Below, piece after piece: positions 40,751 to 49,349 of a stretch of 64,000 nucleotides of DNA (position 1 is the stretch's first letter; each line of letters opens with the position of its first letter). Under the pieces are notes generated by a model. That model ran no database searches. It had not been told where the DNA came from and saw nothing but the letters and a program-made list of their open reading frames with translations. Location of the stretch: NCBI RefSeq assembly GCF_013366925.1, contig NZ_JAALDK010000001.1, positions 496,001 to 560,000 of the forward strand. The letters are read 5' to 3'. Source of the DNA: Paraburkholderia youngii. GTDB taxonomy: Bacteria; Pseudomonadota; Gammaproteobacteria; Burkholderiales; Burkholderiaceae. The translations under genes were made by a program, and so were the position numbers.

Positions 40751-41785
40751 ATGATCGAAATACGCAATGTTTCCCAGCGGTTCGCCGGACCCCGGGGCTG
40801 GGTCGAGGCGCTGCACAACGTCAATCTGACGATTCCGGCGGGCGAGGTGTTCGGCATCATCGGCCGCAGCGGCGCGGGCAAGAGCACGCTCGTGCGCACG
40901 ATCAACCTGCTGACCCGCCCATCCGAGGGCAACATCCTCGTCAACGGCCGCGATCTGACGACGCTGCCCGCCGCGCAACTGCGCGACGCGCGTCGCGAGA
41001 TCGGCATGATCTTCCAGCACTTCAATCTGTTGTCGTCGCGCACCGTGTACGAGAACGTCGCGCTGCCGCTCGAACTGGCCGGCATGAAGCGCGACGAAAT
41101 CGAGGCGAACGTGCTGCCGCTGCTCGAACTGGTCGGACTGTCGGCGCAGAAGGACCGCTATCCGGCGCAGATCAGCGGCGGGCAGAAGCAGCGTGTGGGT
41201 ATCGCTCGCGCGCTCGCGAGCAAGCCGAAGGTGCTGCTGTCGGACGAGGCGACCTCGGCGCTCGACCCCGAGACCACGCGCGCCATTCTTGATCTGCTGA
41301 AGCGCATCAACCGCGAACTGAACCTGACGGTCGTGCTGATCACGCACCAGATGGACGTGATCAAGCAGGTCTGCGATCGCGTCGCGGTGCTTGACGCTGG
41401 CCGCGTCGTCGAACAAGGCAAGGTGATCGACGTGTTCCTGCAGCCGCACCACGAAGTCACGCGCGCGCTGATCGGCGACGTGATCGCGCAGGAACTGCCG
41501 CCCGCCATGAAGGCGCGTGTCGCGCAGCGCCTGAAGACCGGCAGCGGCCATCTGCTGCGCCTCGCGTTCACCGGTTCGGGCGTGGATCAGCCGATCCTGT
41601 CGGAGACGATTCGTCGCTACGAGCTCGACTTCAATATCCTGCACGGCCAGATCGACGAGATCCAGGGGCAGACGTTCGGCTCGCTCGCGGTTCTGGCGGG
41701 CGGCGATCCGGCCAAGGTCGCGCAGGCGATCACGTTTCTGCGCGAGCAGGGTGTCGTAGTGGAGGAGCTCTCGCATGTTGAGTGA
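40751..41785 (+). CDS. metN: Methionine ABC transporter ATP-binding protein
   Basis: A 344-residue ATPase of the D/L-methionine uptake transporter. Walker A is [15 protein letters not shown], the signature is [14 protein letters not shown], and Walker B is [15 protein letters not shown]. The C-terminal 80 residues are a NIL domain, which binds methionine and inhibits transport when internal methionine is high. The ATG at 40751 was chosen over a TTG six bases earlier. metI overlaps its 3' end by 11 bases. Confidence 0.96.
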   Translation: MIEIRNVSQRFAGPRGWVEALHNVNLTIPAGEVFGIIGRSGAGKSTLVRTINLLTRPSEGNILVNGRDLTTLPAAQLRDARREIGMIFQHFNLLSSRTVYENVALPLELAGMKRDEIEANVLPLLELVGLSAQKDRYPAQISGGQKQRVGIARALASKPKVLLSDEATSALDPETTRAILDLLKRINRELNLTVVLITHQMDVIKQVCDRVAVLDAGRVVEQGKVIDVFLQPHHEVTRALIGDVIAQELPPAMKARVAQRLKTGSGHLLRLAFTGSGVDQPILSETIRRYELDFNILHGQIDEIQGQTFGSLAVLAGGDPAKVAQAITFLREQGVVVEELSHVE

Positions 41786-42428
41786 AATGTTCGATATGTT
41801 CGTCCAGTCGTTCTGGGAGACGCTGATCATGGTCGGCATCTCCGGACTGATTGGCGCCGTGGTTGGCGTGCCGCTCGGCGTGCTGCTGTATCTGACCGAC
41901 CGCCAGGGCGTGCTCGAAAACGTCGCGGTGAATCGCGTGATGGGCGTGATCGTCAATGCGGTGCGCTCGACGCCGTTCATCATCCTGCTGGTCGCGGTGA
42001 TTCCGTTTACGCGGCTCGCCGTCGGGTCGTCGATCGGCACCGCGGCGGCCATCGTGCCGCTGACGATCGCCGCCGCGCCGTTCATCGCGCGCCTCGTCGA
42101 AACGGCGCTGCGCGAAGTCGACCGCGGGCTCATCGAGGCCGCTCAGGCGATGGGCGCGACCACCAGCCAGATCGTCTTCAAGGTGCTGTTGCCGGAATCG
42201 CTGCCGGGCGTAGTCGCCGGGTTGACGATCACGTTCGTGTCGTTGGTGGGCTATTCGGCGATGGCGGGCGCGATCGGCGGCGGTGGCCTTGGCGACCTCG
42301 GCATCCGCTACGGCTATCAGCGCTTCCTGCCGGAAGTGATGCTCGCGGTCGTGCTGATCCTGATCGTGTTCGTGCAACTGGTGCAGTCGTTTGGGGATTG
42401 GCTCGTGCGTCGTTTGAGCCATAAGTAA
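41775..42428 (+). CDS. metI: Methionine ABC transporter permease
   Basis: A 217-residue inner-membrane permease with five hydrophobic helices and the EAA loop [21 protein letters not shown] that docks on Met[21 protein letters not shown] is typical of MetI. It overlaps metN, indicating translational coupling, and is 48 bases before metQ. Confidence 0.96.
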   Translation: MLSEMFDMFVQSFWETLIMVGISGLIGAVVGVPLGVLLYLTDRQGVLENVAVNRVMGVIVNAVRSTPFIILLVAVIPFTRLAVGSSIGTAAAIVPLTIAAAPFIARLVETALREVDRGLIEAAQAMGATTSQIVFKVLLPESLPGVVAGLTITFVSLVGYSAMAGAIGGGGLGDLGIRYGYQRFLPEVMLAVVLILIVFVQLVQSFGDWLVRRLSHK

Positions 42429-42476
42429 ACAAGGGCGTTCGGAAGCCCGCTCATAGAGATTCGGAAAAGGTCCATC

Positions 42477-43274
42477 ATGCAACGTCGCCTCATTCTCAAG
42501 TTGGCCGCCGCGCTCGGCGCGGCAACGCTGTTCGCCACCACCGCGGCGCATGCCGAAGACACGATCAAGGTCGGCGTCACCGGCGGCCCGCACGCGCAGA
42601 TCATGGACGTCGTGAAGACGGTCGCCGCGAAGAACGGCCTCACCATCAAGATCGTCGAATTCTCCGATTACGTGCAGCCGAACGCGGCGCTCGCGAGCGG
42701 CGATCTGGACGCGAACAGCTACCAGCACGACCCGTACTTGCAGGCGCAGGTGAAGGACCGTGGCTACAAGCTGATCCGTGTCGCCGATACGGTCACGTAC
42801 CCGATGGGCATCTACTCTAAGAAAGTGAAGTCGCTCGCCGAACTGCAGCCGGGCGCGAAGATCGCCGTGCCGAACGATCCGACCAACGGCGGCCGCGCGC
42901 TTCTGCTGCTGCAGAAGCAGGGCTTGCTGAAGCTGCGCGCCGATGCCGGCCTGAAGGCGACGCCGCTCGACATCGTCGACAATCCGAAGAAGCTGAAGAT
43001 CGTCGAGCTCGACGCGGCGCAGATTCCGCGTTCGCTGGGCGACGTCGATGCCGCCGCGATCAACACCAACTTCGCGATGGAAGCGGGCTTGAAGCCGAAG
43101 CAGGACGCCATCGCGATCGAGGACCCGAAGGGTCCGTACGTGAACGTGATCGCGATTCGCGAAGCGGACAAGAACAAGCCGTGGGTCGCGAAGCTCGTCG
43201 CGGCGTACCACTCGCCGGAAGTGAAGCAGTTCGTCGACAGCAAATTCGGCGGCTCGGTGATCACCTCCTGGTGA
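42477..43274 (+). CDS. metQ: Methionine-binding protein of the ABC transporter
   Basis: A 265-residue periplasmic binding protein of the NlpA family. The signal peptide ends near residue 26 (TAAHA-E). KVGVTGGPHAQIMD, ALASGDLDANSYQHDPYL and AAINTNFAMEAGL are the family motifs. There is no lipobox cysteine, so unlike E. coli MetQ it should be a soluble protein and not a lipoprotein. It closes the metNIQ operon. Confidence 0.95.
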   Translation: MQRRLILKLAAALGAATLFATTAAHAEDTIKVGVTGGPHAQIMDVVKTVAAKNGLTIKIVEFSDYVQPNAALASGDLDANSYQHDPYLQAQVKDRGYKLIRVADTVTYPMGIYSKKVKSLAELQPGAKIAVPNDPTNGGRALLLLQKQGLLKLRADAGLKATPLDIVDNPKKLKIVELDAAQIPRSLGDVDAAAINTNFAMEAGLKPKQDAIAIEDPKGPYVNVIAIREADKNKPWVAKLVAAYHSPEVKQFVDSKFGGSVITSW

Positions 43275-43335
43275 TGCAATGATCCACGAACCAGGCAGAA
43301 CACGACGGCAATGGGAAATTAGAGGTCGGAGTCGG

Positions 43336-43362
43336 AACCCGGGGTTGTTTCCCGGGTTTTTT
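43336..43362 (+). terminator. Intrinsic terminator of metNIQ
   Basis: AACCCGGG and CCCGGGTT arms around a short loop, followed by a T run, about 60 bases past the metQ stop. Confidence 0.9.
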
Positions 43363-43375
43363 AGAGATTAAAATA

Positions 43376-43387
43376 GAACGATCGTTC
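43376..43387. promoter_or_regulatory. Perfect palindrome upstream of etfBA (TetR-like operator candidate)
   Basis: GAACGATCGTTC is a perfect 12-base palindrome, extended by ATA and GAT flanks to a near-perfect 18-base one. It lies between the metQ terminator and etfB, about 120 bases before the etfB start. A likely -10 (TATAAT) sits at 43465-43470. Size and symmetry fit a TetR-family operator. Confidence 0.45.
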
Positions 43388-43510
43388 GATATTGCCGTCA
43401 CGCCGCGGAGGAGCGATATCCTTCCGCAAAGCGCTCGCGACACGGCTGCCATGAGGGCAGTCGCTATAATGTCTGTCGGGTTGACGTATTCGTAACTTTG
43501 GAGCGTGTGC

Positions 43511-44260
43511 ATGAAAATTCTGGTGCCAGTGAAAAGAGTGGTCGACTACAACGTGAAGGTCCGCGTGAAATCGGACGGTACGGGCGTCGATATTGCGAAC
43601 GTGAAAATGTCGATGAATCCGTTCGACGAAATCGCGGTTGAAGAAGCCGTGCGTCTGAAGGAAGCGGGCGTCGCGACCGAAGTGATCGCCGTGTCGGCCG
43701 GTGTGACGCAGTCGCAGGAAACGCTGCGCACCGCGCTCGCGATCGGTGCGGATCGCGCGATCCTGATCGAATCGAACGAAGACCTGCAGCCGCTGGCGGT
43801 CGCGAAGCTGCTCAAGGCGCTGGTCGACAAGGAGCAGCCTTCGCTCGTCATTCTGGGCAAGCAGGCGATCGACGACGACTCCAACCAGACCGGCCAGATG
43901 CTCGCCGCGCTCGCGAACCTGCCGCAGGCGACGTTCGCGTCGAAGGTGGTCGTGGCGGATGGCAAGGCAACGGTGTCTCGTGAAGTGGATGGCGGCGCGG
44001 AAACGCTGTCGCTGACGCTGCCGGCCGTGGTCACGACCGATCTGCGCCTGAACGAGCCGCGCTACGTGACGCTGCCGAACATCATGAAGGCCAAGAAAAA
44101 GCCGCTGGAAACGATGAAGCCCGAAGACCTCGGCGTCGATGTCACGCCGCGTCTGAAGACGCTGAAGGTCGCCGAGCCTCCGAAGCGCTCCGCCGGTGTG
44201 AAAGTGCCGGACGTGAAGACGCTGGTCGAGAAGCTGAAGACCGAAGCCAAGGTGCTGTGA
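43511..44260 (+). CDS. etfB: Electron transfer flavoprotein beta subunit
   Basis: A 249-residue subunit carrying AMP and helping form the flavin site. [19 protein letters not shown] is the family start; [19 protein letters not shown] and [21 protein letters not shown] are conserved, the latter being the AMP/dehydrogenase recognition region. It accepts electrons from acyl-CoA dehydrogenases and passes them through ETF:ubiquinone oxidoreductase. The ATG at 43511 was chosen. etfA starts 13 bases later. Confidence 0.97.
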   Translation: MKILVPVKRVVDYNVKVRVKSDGTGVDIANVKMSMNPFDEIAVEEAVRLKEAGVATEVIAVSAGVTQSQETLRTALAIGADRAILIESNEDLQPLAVAKLLKALVDKEQPSLVILGKQAIDDDSNQTGQMLAALANLPQATFASKVVVADGKATVSREVDGGAETLSLTLPAVVTTDLRLNEPRYVTLPNIMKAKKKPLETMKPEDLGVDVTPRLKTLKVAEPPKRSAGVKVPDVKTLVEKLKTEAKVL

Positions 44261-44273
44261 GGAGACGCAAGAA

Positions 44274-45218
44274 ATGACGAATCTGGTTAATCTGGTAGTA
44301 GCAGAACACGACGGTGCGTCGATCAAGGCCGCGACGCTGAATACGATCGCAGCGGCACAGAAGATCGGCGGTGAGATTCACGTGCTGGTCGCGGGTCACA
44401 ATGCGCAAGCCGCGGCCGATGCCGCAGCGAAGATCGCCGGCGTCGCCAAGGTACTGCTCGCCGACGCGCCGCAACTCGAAGCGGGTCTCGCGGAAAACGT
44501 CGAAGCGACGGTGATCACCATCGCGAAGAACTACACCCACATCCTCGCGCCGGCCACCGCCTACGGCAAGAACGTCGCACCGCGCATCGCCGCAAAGCTC
44601 GACGTCGCGCAGATCAGCGACATCACCGCGGTGGACAGCGCCGACACGTTCGAGCGTCCGATCTACGCGGGCAACGCCATTGCGATCGTGCAATCGGCTG
44701 ATCCGATCAAGGTCATCACCGTGCGCTCGACCGGTTTCGACGCCGTTGCAGCCGAAGGCGGCAGCGCAGCGGTCGAAAAGATCGAAGCCGCAGCCGACGC
44801 AGGCATCTCGCAATTCGTGAGCCGCGAAGTGACGAAGCTCGATCGTCCGGAACTGACGAGCGCGAAGATCATCGTGTCCGGTGGCCGGGGTCTGGGCAAC
44901 GGCGAGAACTACACGAAGGTGCTCGAGCCGTTGGCCGATAAGCTCGGCGCGGCACTGGGCGCATCGCGCGCAGCGGTCGACGCGGGCTTCGTGCCGAACG
45001 ACTATCAGGTCGGCCAGACCGGCAAGATCGTCGCGCCGCAACTGTATGTCGCGGTCGGCATCTCGGGTGCGATCCAGCACCTCGCGGGCATGAAGGACAG
45101 TAAGGTCATCGTCGCGATCAACAAGGACGAAGAAGCGCCGATCTTCAGCGTGGCCGACTACGGCCTCGTCGGCGATCTGTTCACCATTGTGCCGGAACTC
45201 GTGAAGGAACTCGGCTAA
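44274..45218 (+). CDS. etfA: Electron transfer flavoprotein alpha subunit
   Basis: A 314-residue FAD-binding partner of EtfB. The N-terminal domain begins [15 protein letters not shown], and the C-terminal FAD domain holds [13 protein letters not shown] and [23 protein letters not shown] precedes the ATG. A terminator lies just past its stop, followed at once by an acyl-CoA dehydrogenase gene. Confidence 0.97.
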   Translation: MTNLVNLVVAEHDGASIKAATLNTIAAAQKIGGEIHVLVAGHNAQAAADAAAKIAGVAKVLLADAPQLEAGLAENVEATVITIAKNYTHILAPATAYGKNVAPRIAAKLDVAQISDITAVDSADTFERPIYAGNAIAIVQSADPIKVITVRSTGFDAVAAEGGSAAVEKIEAAADAGISQFVSREVTKLDRPELTSAKIIVSGGRGLGNGENYTKVLEPLADKLGAALGASRAAVDAGFVPNDYQVGQTGKIVAPQLYVAVGISGAIQHLAGMKDSKVIVAINKDEEAPIFSVADYGLVGDLFTIVPELVKELG

Positions 45219-45256
45219 GCGCCGCGGCGGCTGAAACAGGCCGCCGAGAATAAGCG

Positions 45257-45293
45257 AAGGGCGCTGGACCGACCAAGTCCCGCGCCCTTTTTT
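45257..45293 (+). terminator. Terminator-like hairpin between etfA and the acyl-CoA dehydrogenase gene
   Basis: AAGGGCGC and GCGCCCTT arms with an inner GGAC/GTCC stem, followed by six T residues. Only 23 bases separate it from the next start, so there is no room for a separate promoter after it unless the promoter is upstream of the hairpin. Confidence 0.8.
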
Positions 45294-45316
45294 CATATCA
45301 AGGGAGGAGAACCGAA

Positions 45317-47107
45317 ATGAGCTATACGGCGCCCATCAAGGACATGCTGTTCGTGATGAAAGAACTGGCCGGACTCGAAGACATCGCGAAGCTGCCCGGC
45401 TTCGAAGACGCGAACCTCGATACGGCGCAGGCCGTGCTCGACGAGTCGGCGAAACTGTGCGGCGAAGTGCTCGCGCCGCTGAACGTCGACGGCGATCGCA
45501 ACCCGAGCAGCTGGAAGGATGGGGTCGTCAGCGCGACGCCCGGTTTCAGGGACGCGTTCCGCCAGTTCGCCGAGGGCGGCTGGCAGGGTGTGCAGCACCC
45601 GCTCGACTACGAAGGACAGGGGTTGCCGAAGCTGATCGGGACGCCATGCGTCGAAATGCTCAACGCGTCGAATCTGTCGTTCGCGTTGTGTCCTTTGCTC
45701 ACCGACGGCGCGATCGAAGCACTACTGACCGCCGGCAGCGAAGCGCAGAAAAAGACCTTCGTGCCGAAGCTGATTTCAGGCGAATGGACCGGCACGATGA
45801 ACCTGACCGAGCCGCAGGCGGGCTCCGATCTCGCGCTGGTGCGCACGCGCGCCGAGCCGCAGGCCGACGGTTCGTTCAAGCTGTTCGGCACGAAGATTTT
45901 CATTACCTGGGGCGAGCACGACATGGCGAAGAACATCGTCCATCTCGTCCTTGCGCGCACGCCTAACGCGCCCGATGGTGTGAAGGGCATTTCGCTGTTC
46001 CTCGTGCCGAAGTTCCTCGTCAACGAAGACGGCTCGCTCGGCGAGCGCAACGACGTGCATTGCGTGTCGATCGAACACAAGCTCGGCATCAAGGCGAGCC
46101 CGACCGCGGTGCTGCAGTTCGGCGATCACGGCGGCGCGATCGGTCAGTTGATCGGCGAAGAGAATCGCGGCCTCGAATACATGTTCATCATGATGAATGC
46201 CGCGCGTTTCGCGGTCGGCATGCAAGGCGTCGCGATTTCGGATCGCGCGTATCAGAAAGCGGTCGCGTATGCGAAGGAGCGCGTGCAGAGCCGTCCCGTG
46301 GATGGCTCCGCGAAGCAGTCGGTCGCGATCATCCAGCACCCGGACGTGCGCCGCATGCTGTCGACGATGCGCTGCCTCACCGAGGCGTCGCGCGCGCTCG
46401 CGTACGTCGCGGCCTCGCACTGCGATATCGCGCATCGTCATCCTGACGACGCGACGCGTGCCAAGCATCAGGCGATCTACGAATACCTGGTGCCGATCGT
46501 GAAGGGCTGGAGCACGGAATTGTCAATCGACGTGACGAGCCTCGGCGTGCAGGTGCATGGCGGCATGGGCTTCATCGAGGAAACCGGCGCCGCGCAGTAC
46601 TACCGTGACGCGCGCATTCTGCCGATCTACGAAGGCACGACCGCGATCCAGGCCAACGACCTGATTGGTCGCAAGACGCTGCGCGACGGCGGCAAGGTCG
46701 CGAAGGAACTGCTTGCTGGTATCGCCGAAACGGTCGAAGCGCTCGGCGCGCAGCAGGGCGCGGCGTTCGCGTCGATGCGGACGCAACTCGCTGAGGGTCA
46801 GCGGGCGCTTGGCGCGGTCGTCGATTTCGTCGTCGCGAATGCGAAGGGCGATCCAAATGCGGTGTTCGCGGGCAGCGTGCCCTATCTGAAGCTCGCGGGC
46901 ATCGTGTTGGGCGGCTGGCAGATGGCGCGTGCGCAGCTTGCCGCGGCGGCGAGGCGCGACGAGAATCCCGCGTTTTATGACGCGAAGATTGCGACCGCGC
47001 GGTTTTACGCCGAGCATGTGCTGCCACAGGCGGCGGCGCTCGAAGTGGCGATCGTCAGCGCTAAGGGTGGCGAGGGCGTGCTGGCTTTGTCGGAAGATCA
47101 GTTCTGA
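45317..47107 (+). CDS. Acyl-CoA dehydrogenase, DmdC type with C-terminal extension
   Basis: A 596-residue flavoenzyme of the family that includes 3-methylmercaptopropionyl-CoA dehydrogenase DmdC. Readable segments are the FAD/substrate motifs MNLTEPQAGSDLALVRT and FGTKIFITWGEHDM, the catalytic region GVQVHGGMGFIEETGAAQYY, and ARILPIYEGTTAIQANDL. The last 120 residues are the extension of this subfamily. It oxidises an acyl-CoA and donates to the EtfAB encoded just upstream. GGGAGGAG precedes the ATG. Actual chain preference is unknown; DMSP use is not implied by the name. Confidence 0.92.
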   Translation: MSYTAPIKDMLFVMKELAGLEDIAKLPGFEDANLDTAQAVLDESAKLCGEVLAPLNVDGDRNPSSWKDGVVSATPGFRDAFRQFAEGGWQGVQHPLDYEGQGLPKLIGTPCVEMLNASNLSFALCPLLTDGAIEALLTAGSEAQKKTFVPKLISGEWTGTMNLTEPQAGSDLALVRTRAEPQADGSFKLFGTKIFITWGEHDMAKNIVHLVLARTPNAPDGVKGISLFLVPKFLVNEDGSLGERNDVHCVSIEHKLGIKASPTAVLQFGDHGGAIGQLIGEENRGLEYMFIMMNAARFAVGMQGVAISDRAYQKAVAYAKERVQSRPVDGSAKQSVAIIQHPDVRRMLSTMRCLTEASRALAYVAASHCDIAHRHPDDATRAKHQAIYEYLVPIVKGWSTELSIDVTSLGVQVHGGMGFIEETGAAQYYRDARILPIYEGTTAIQANDLIGRKTLRDGGKVAKELLAGIAETVEALGAQQGAAFASMRTQLAEGQRALGAVVDFVVANAKGDPNAVFAGSVPYLKLAGIVLGGWQMARAQLAAAARRDENPAFYDAKIATARFYAEHVLPQAAALEVAIVSAKGGEGVLALSEDQF

Positions 47108-47150
47108 GCATGCGTTGATGCCTGTCGCGATTGCGGCGGCACATTGAAAA

Positions 47151-47184
47151 GCAAACGGCGCCTCGCGAGGCGCCGTTTGTTTTT
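47151..47184. terminator. Bidirectional terminator between the acyl-CoA dehydrogenase gene and dadA
   Basis: CAAACGGCGCCTCG followed directly by its complement makes a 28-base perfect palindrome at 47152-47179, with a T run after it. Both flanking genes converge on it. Confidence 0.88.
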
Positions 47185-47247
47185 GCCGCTGCTGTTGGTT
47201 GCCGCGTGCGCTTGCGGCCAGGGCCGCGTCAGCGCACGCACTCGAAC

Positions 47248-48534
47248 TCACGCATACGCCGGCCGATGTTCGCCCGCGGTCTCGCCGAGATAGCGATGCA
47301 CCGACAGATCGTCCGCGCGGATCGCCGGTTGCTTGCCCGACATCAGGTCGGCGAGCAGTTGGCCTGAGCCGCACGACATCGTCCAGCCGAGCGTGCCGTG
47401 GCCGGTGTTCAGGAACAGGTTCGGCACCGGCGTGCGGCCGACGATCGGCGTGCTGTCCGGCGTCATCGGTCGCAGACCGGTCCAGAACGTCGCCTTCGAC
47501 GTGTCGCCGCCGCCGGGGAACAGGTCGTTCACCGAAAGCTCGAGCGTCTTGCGGCGCGCCTCGCGCAGCGATTTGTCGAAGCCGACGACCTCAGCCATGC
47601 CGCCGACGCGAATCCGGTCATCGAAGCGCGTGATCGCGATCTTGTAGGTCTCGTCGAGCACGGTCGACACCGGCGCGGCAGCCGCGTCGACGATCGGCGC
47701 GGTGATCGAATAGCCCTTCAGCGGATAGACCGGAATCTTCACGATGCCGTCGAGGAAGCGCGTCGAGTACGAGCCGAGCGCGACCACGAACGAGTCCGCG
47801 CGCACCAGTTCGCCGCCGCACTGCACGCCGGCGATGCGGCCGCCTGCCATCGCGAGCGCGTCGATCGGCGTGTTGTAGCGGAACTTGACGCCCAGTTGCT
47901 CGGCGAGTGCCGCGAGGCGCGTCGTGAACATCTGGCAGTCGCCCGTTTCGTCGCCTGGCAGGCGCAGGCCGCCGGTGAGCTTGTGCGACACCGCGGCGAG
48001 CGCCGGTTCGGCCTTGCCGAGTTGGTCGGCGCTCAGCAACTCGTACGGCACGTTGGCTTCCTGCAGCACGGCGATGTCTTTCGCGGCGCCGTCGAACTGC
48101 TGCTGCGTGCGAAATACCTGCAGCGTGCCACCGGTGCGGCCTTCGTACTGGATGCCGGTGTCGGCTCGCAGCGCCTGCAGGCAGTCGCGGCTGTATTCGG
48201 CGAGCCGCACCATGCGGCCCTTGTTTACCGCATAGCGCGGCGCCGTGCAGTTCTGCAGCATCTGCCACATCCATTGCAGCTGGAACGTAGTGCCGTCGAG
48301 GCGGATCGCGAGCGGCGCGTGCTTCTGGAACATCCACTTGACGGCCTTCAGCGGCACGCCCGGCGCGGCCCACGGCGACGCGTAGCCCGGCGAGATCTGG
48401 CCCGCGTTGGCAAAGCTGGTTTCGAGCGCCGGGCTGGCCTCGCGATCGATGACGGTCACTTCGTGACCGGCGCGTGCAAGGTAGTACGCGCTCGTTACAC
48501 CGACGACGCCACTGCCCAAAACGACGACTCGCAT
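47248..48534 (-). CDS. dadA: D-amino acid dehydrogenase small subunit
   Basis: A 428-residue FAD enzyme of the inner membrane face that oxidises D-alanine and other D-amino acids to keto acids. [20 protein letters not shown] is the FAD-binding start. [20 protein letters not shown] and [19 protein letters not shown] are DadA signatures. It is divergent from an Lrp-type gene, a common arrangement in which the regulator responds to alanine or leucine. Its racemase partner dadX is not adjacent. Confidence 0.95.
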   Translation of the reverse strand: MRVVVLGSGVVGVTSAYYLARAGHEVTVIDREASPALETSFANAGQISPGYASPWAAPGVPLKAVKWMFQKHAPLAIRLDGTTFQLQWMWQMLQNCTAPRYAVNKGRMVRLAEYSRDCLQALRADTGIQYEGRTGGTLQVFRTQQQFDGAAKDIAVLQEANVPYELLSADQLGKAEPALAAVSHKLTGGLRLPGDETGDCQMFTTRLAALAEQLGVKFRYNTPIDALAMAGGRIAGVQCGGELVRADSFVVALGSYSTRFLDGIVKIPVYPLKGYSITAPIVDAAAAPVSTVLDETYKIAITRFDDRIRVGGMAEVVGFDKSLREARRKTLELSVNDLFPGGGDTSKATFWTGLRPMTPDSTPIVGRTPVPNLFLNTGHGTLGWTMSCGSGQLLADLMSGKQPAIRADDLSVHRYLGETAGEHRPAYA

Positions 48535-48642
48535 AGCTGCTCCAGATGTCCAAAAATTGAGTGAGGGCAAGGCGCGTTTCGCTGGATTCGATCTGCTTCG
48601 ATTCAACGAGCTGCAACGTGAGGTGAAATGCCGTCTGCCCAG

Positions 48643-48665
48643 TGTTAACCGCTATACTATTAACA
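48643..48665. promoter_or_regulatory. Dyad over the promoter in the dadA/lrp gap
   Basis: TGTTAA at 48643-48648 and TTAACA at 48660-48665 form an inverted repeat with an 11-base spacer that contains TATACT (48653-48658), a good -10 for the plus-strand regulator. It is a candidate autoregulatory site. Confidence 0.45.
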
Positions 48666-48714
48666 GTGAAGCAGGTTTTGTTATCGTATTTTCATCATTT
48701 TCAGCAAAAACACT

Positions 48715-49203
48715 ATGCGTACCCAGCGCCATCCCGTGCGGGCTCTCGATAAGCTCGATCACAAGATCCTGCGGCTGTTGCAGCAGGACGGCCGTATGGC
48801 GATGAAAGACCTGGCGGAACGGGTCGGTCTGTCGGTGACACCTTGCATCGAGCGCGTCAAGCGGATGGAGCGCGACGGCGTGATCACCGGCTACTACGCG
48901 CGCGTGAATCCGGCAGAACTGGGCGCGGCGCTGCTGGTGTTCGTCGAGATCACGCTCGATCACAAGAGCGGCAACATGTTCGACCAGTTCCGCCGCGAGG
49001 TGCAGAAGATCCCCGAGGTGCTCGAGTGCCACCTCGTGTCGGGCGATTTCGACTATCTGATCAAGGCGCGCATCGGCGAAATGGCCGACTACCGCAAGTT
49101 GCTCGGCGACATCCTGCTGCAGTTGCCGGGAGCGGTGCAGTCGAAGAGCTATGTGGTGATGGAGGAAATCAAGGAGACGCTGACGATCGCGGTGACCGAC
49201 TAA
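48715..49203 (+). CDS. Lrp/AsnC-family transcriptional regulator
   Basis: A 162-residue regulator. The helix-turn-helix covers DHKILRLLQQDGRMAMKDLAERVGL and SVTPCIERVKRMERDG in the first 60 residues. The RAM ligand domain follows, with VLECHLVSGDFDYLIKARI. It is close to Lrp proper, which binds leucine or alanine and forms octamers. Its divergence from dadA makes that gene the probable target. Confidence 0.93.
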   Translation: MRTQRHPVRALDKLDHKILRLLQQDGRMAMKDLAERVGLSVTPCIERVKRMERDGVITGYYARVNPAELGAALLVFVEITLDHKSGNMFDQFRREVQKIPEVLECHLVSGDFDYLIKARIGEMADYRKLLGDILLQLPGAVQSKSYVVMEEIKETLTIAVTD

Positions 49204-49255
49204 AGTGCCTGATCGCTGGCGGGACTGGTCGCGCATCTCGCGGCACACGAAGTGC

Positions 49256-49283
49256 TCGACAAACGGCGCAAATACTGTATATT
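49256..49283 (+). promoter_or_regulatory. Promoter of the radical SAM gene
   Basis: TCGACA at 49256-49261 and TATATT at 49278-49283 are spaced by 16 bases. The -10 lies inside the LexA box, as expected for a repressed SOS promoter. Confidence 0.55.
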
Positions 49284-49290
49284 TATACAG
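49275..49290. promoter_or_regulatory. LexA (SOS) box
   Basis: CTGTATATTTATACAG differs at one central base from the CTGTATATATATACAG consensus and keeps the perfect CTGT-N8-ACAG ends. It is 60 bases before the radical SAM start and overlaps the promoter. Confidence 0.85.
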
Positions 49291-49349
49291 GTGTTTTGCG
49301 CCGTTTTCTTTTGGCGCTTCGTGTTTGTGCTAGCTTTGCGTGGCCCGCC

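Noticed and set aside
45317..47107. Reading the acyl-CoA dehydrogenase as evidence of DMSP degradation
   Set aside because: The DmdC family is broad, and no dmdA, dmdB or dmdD gene is nearby; the name reflects fold and length only.
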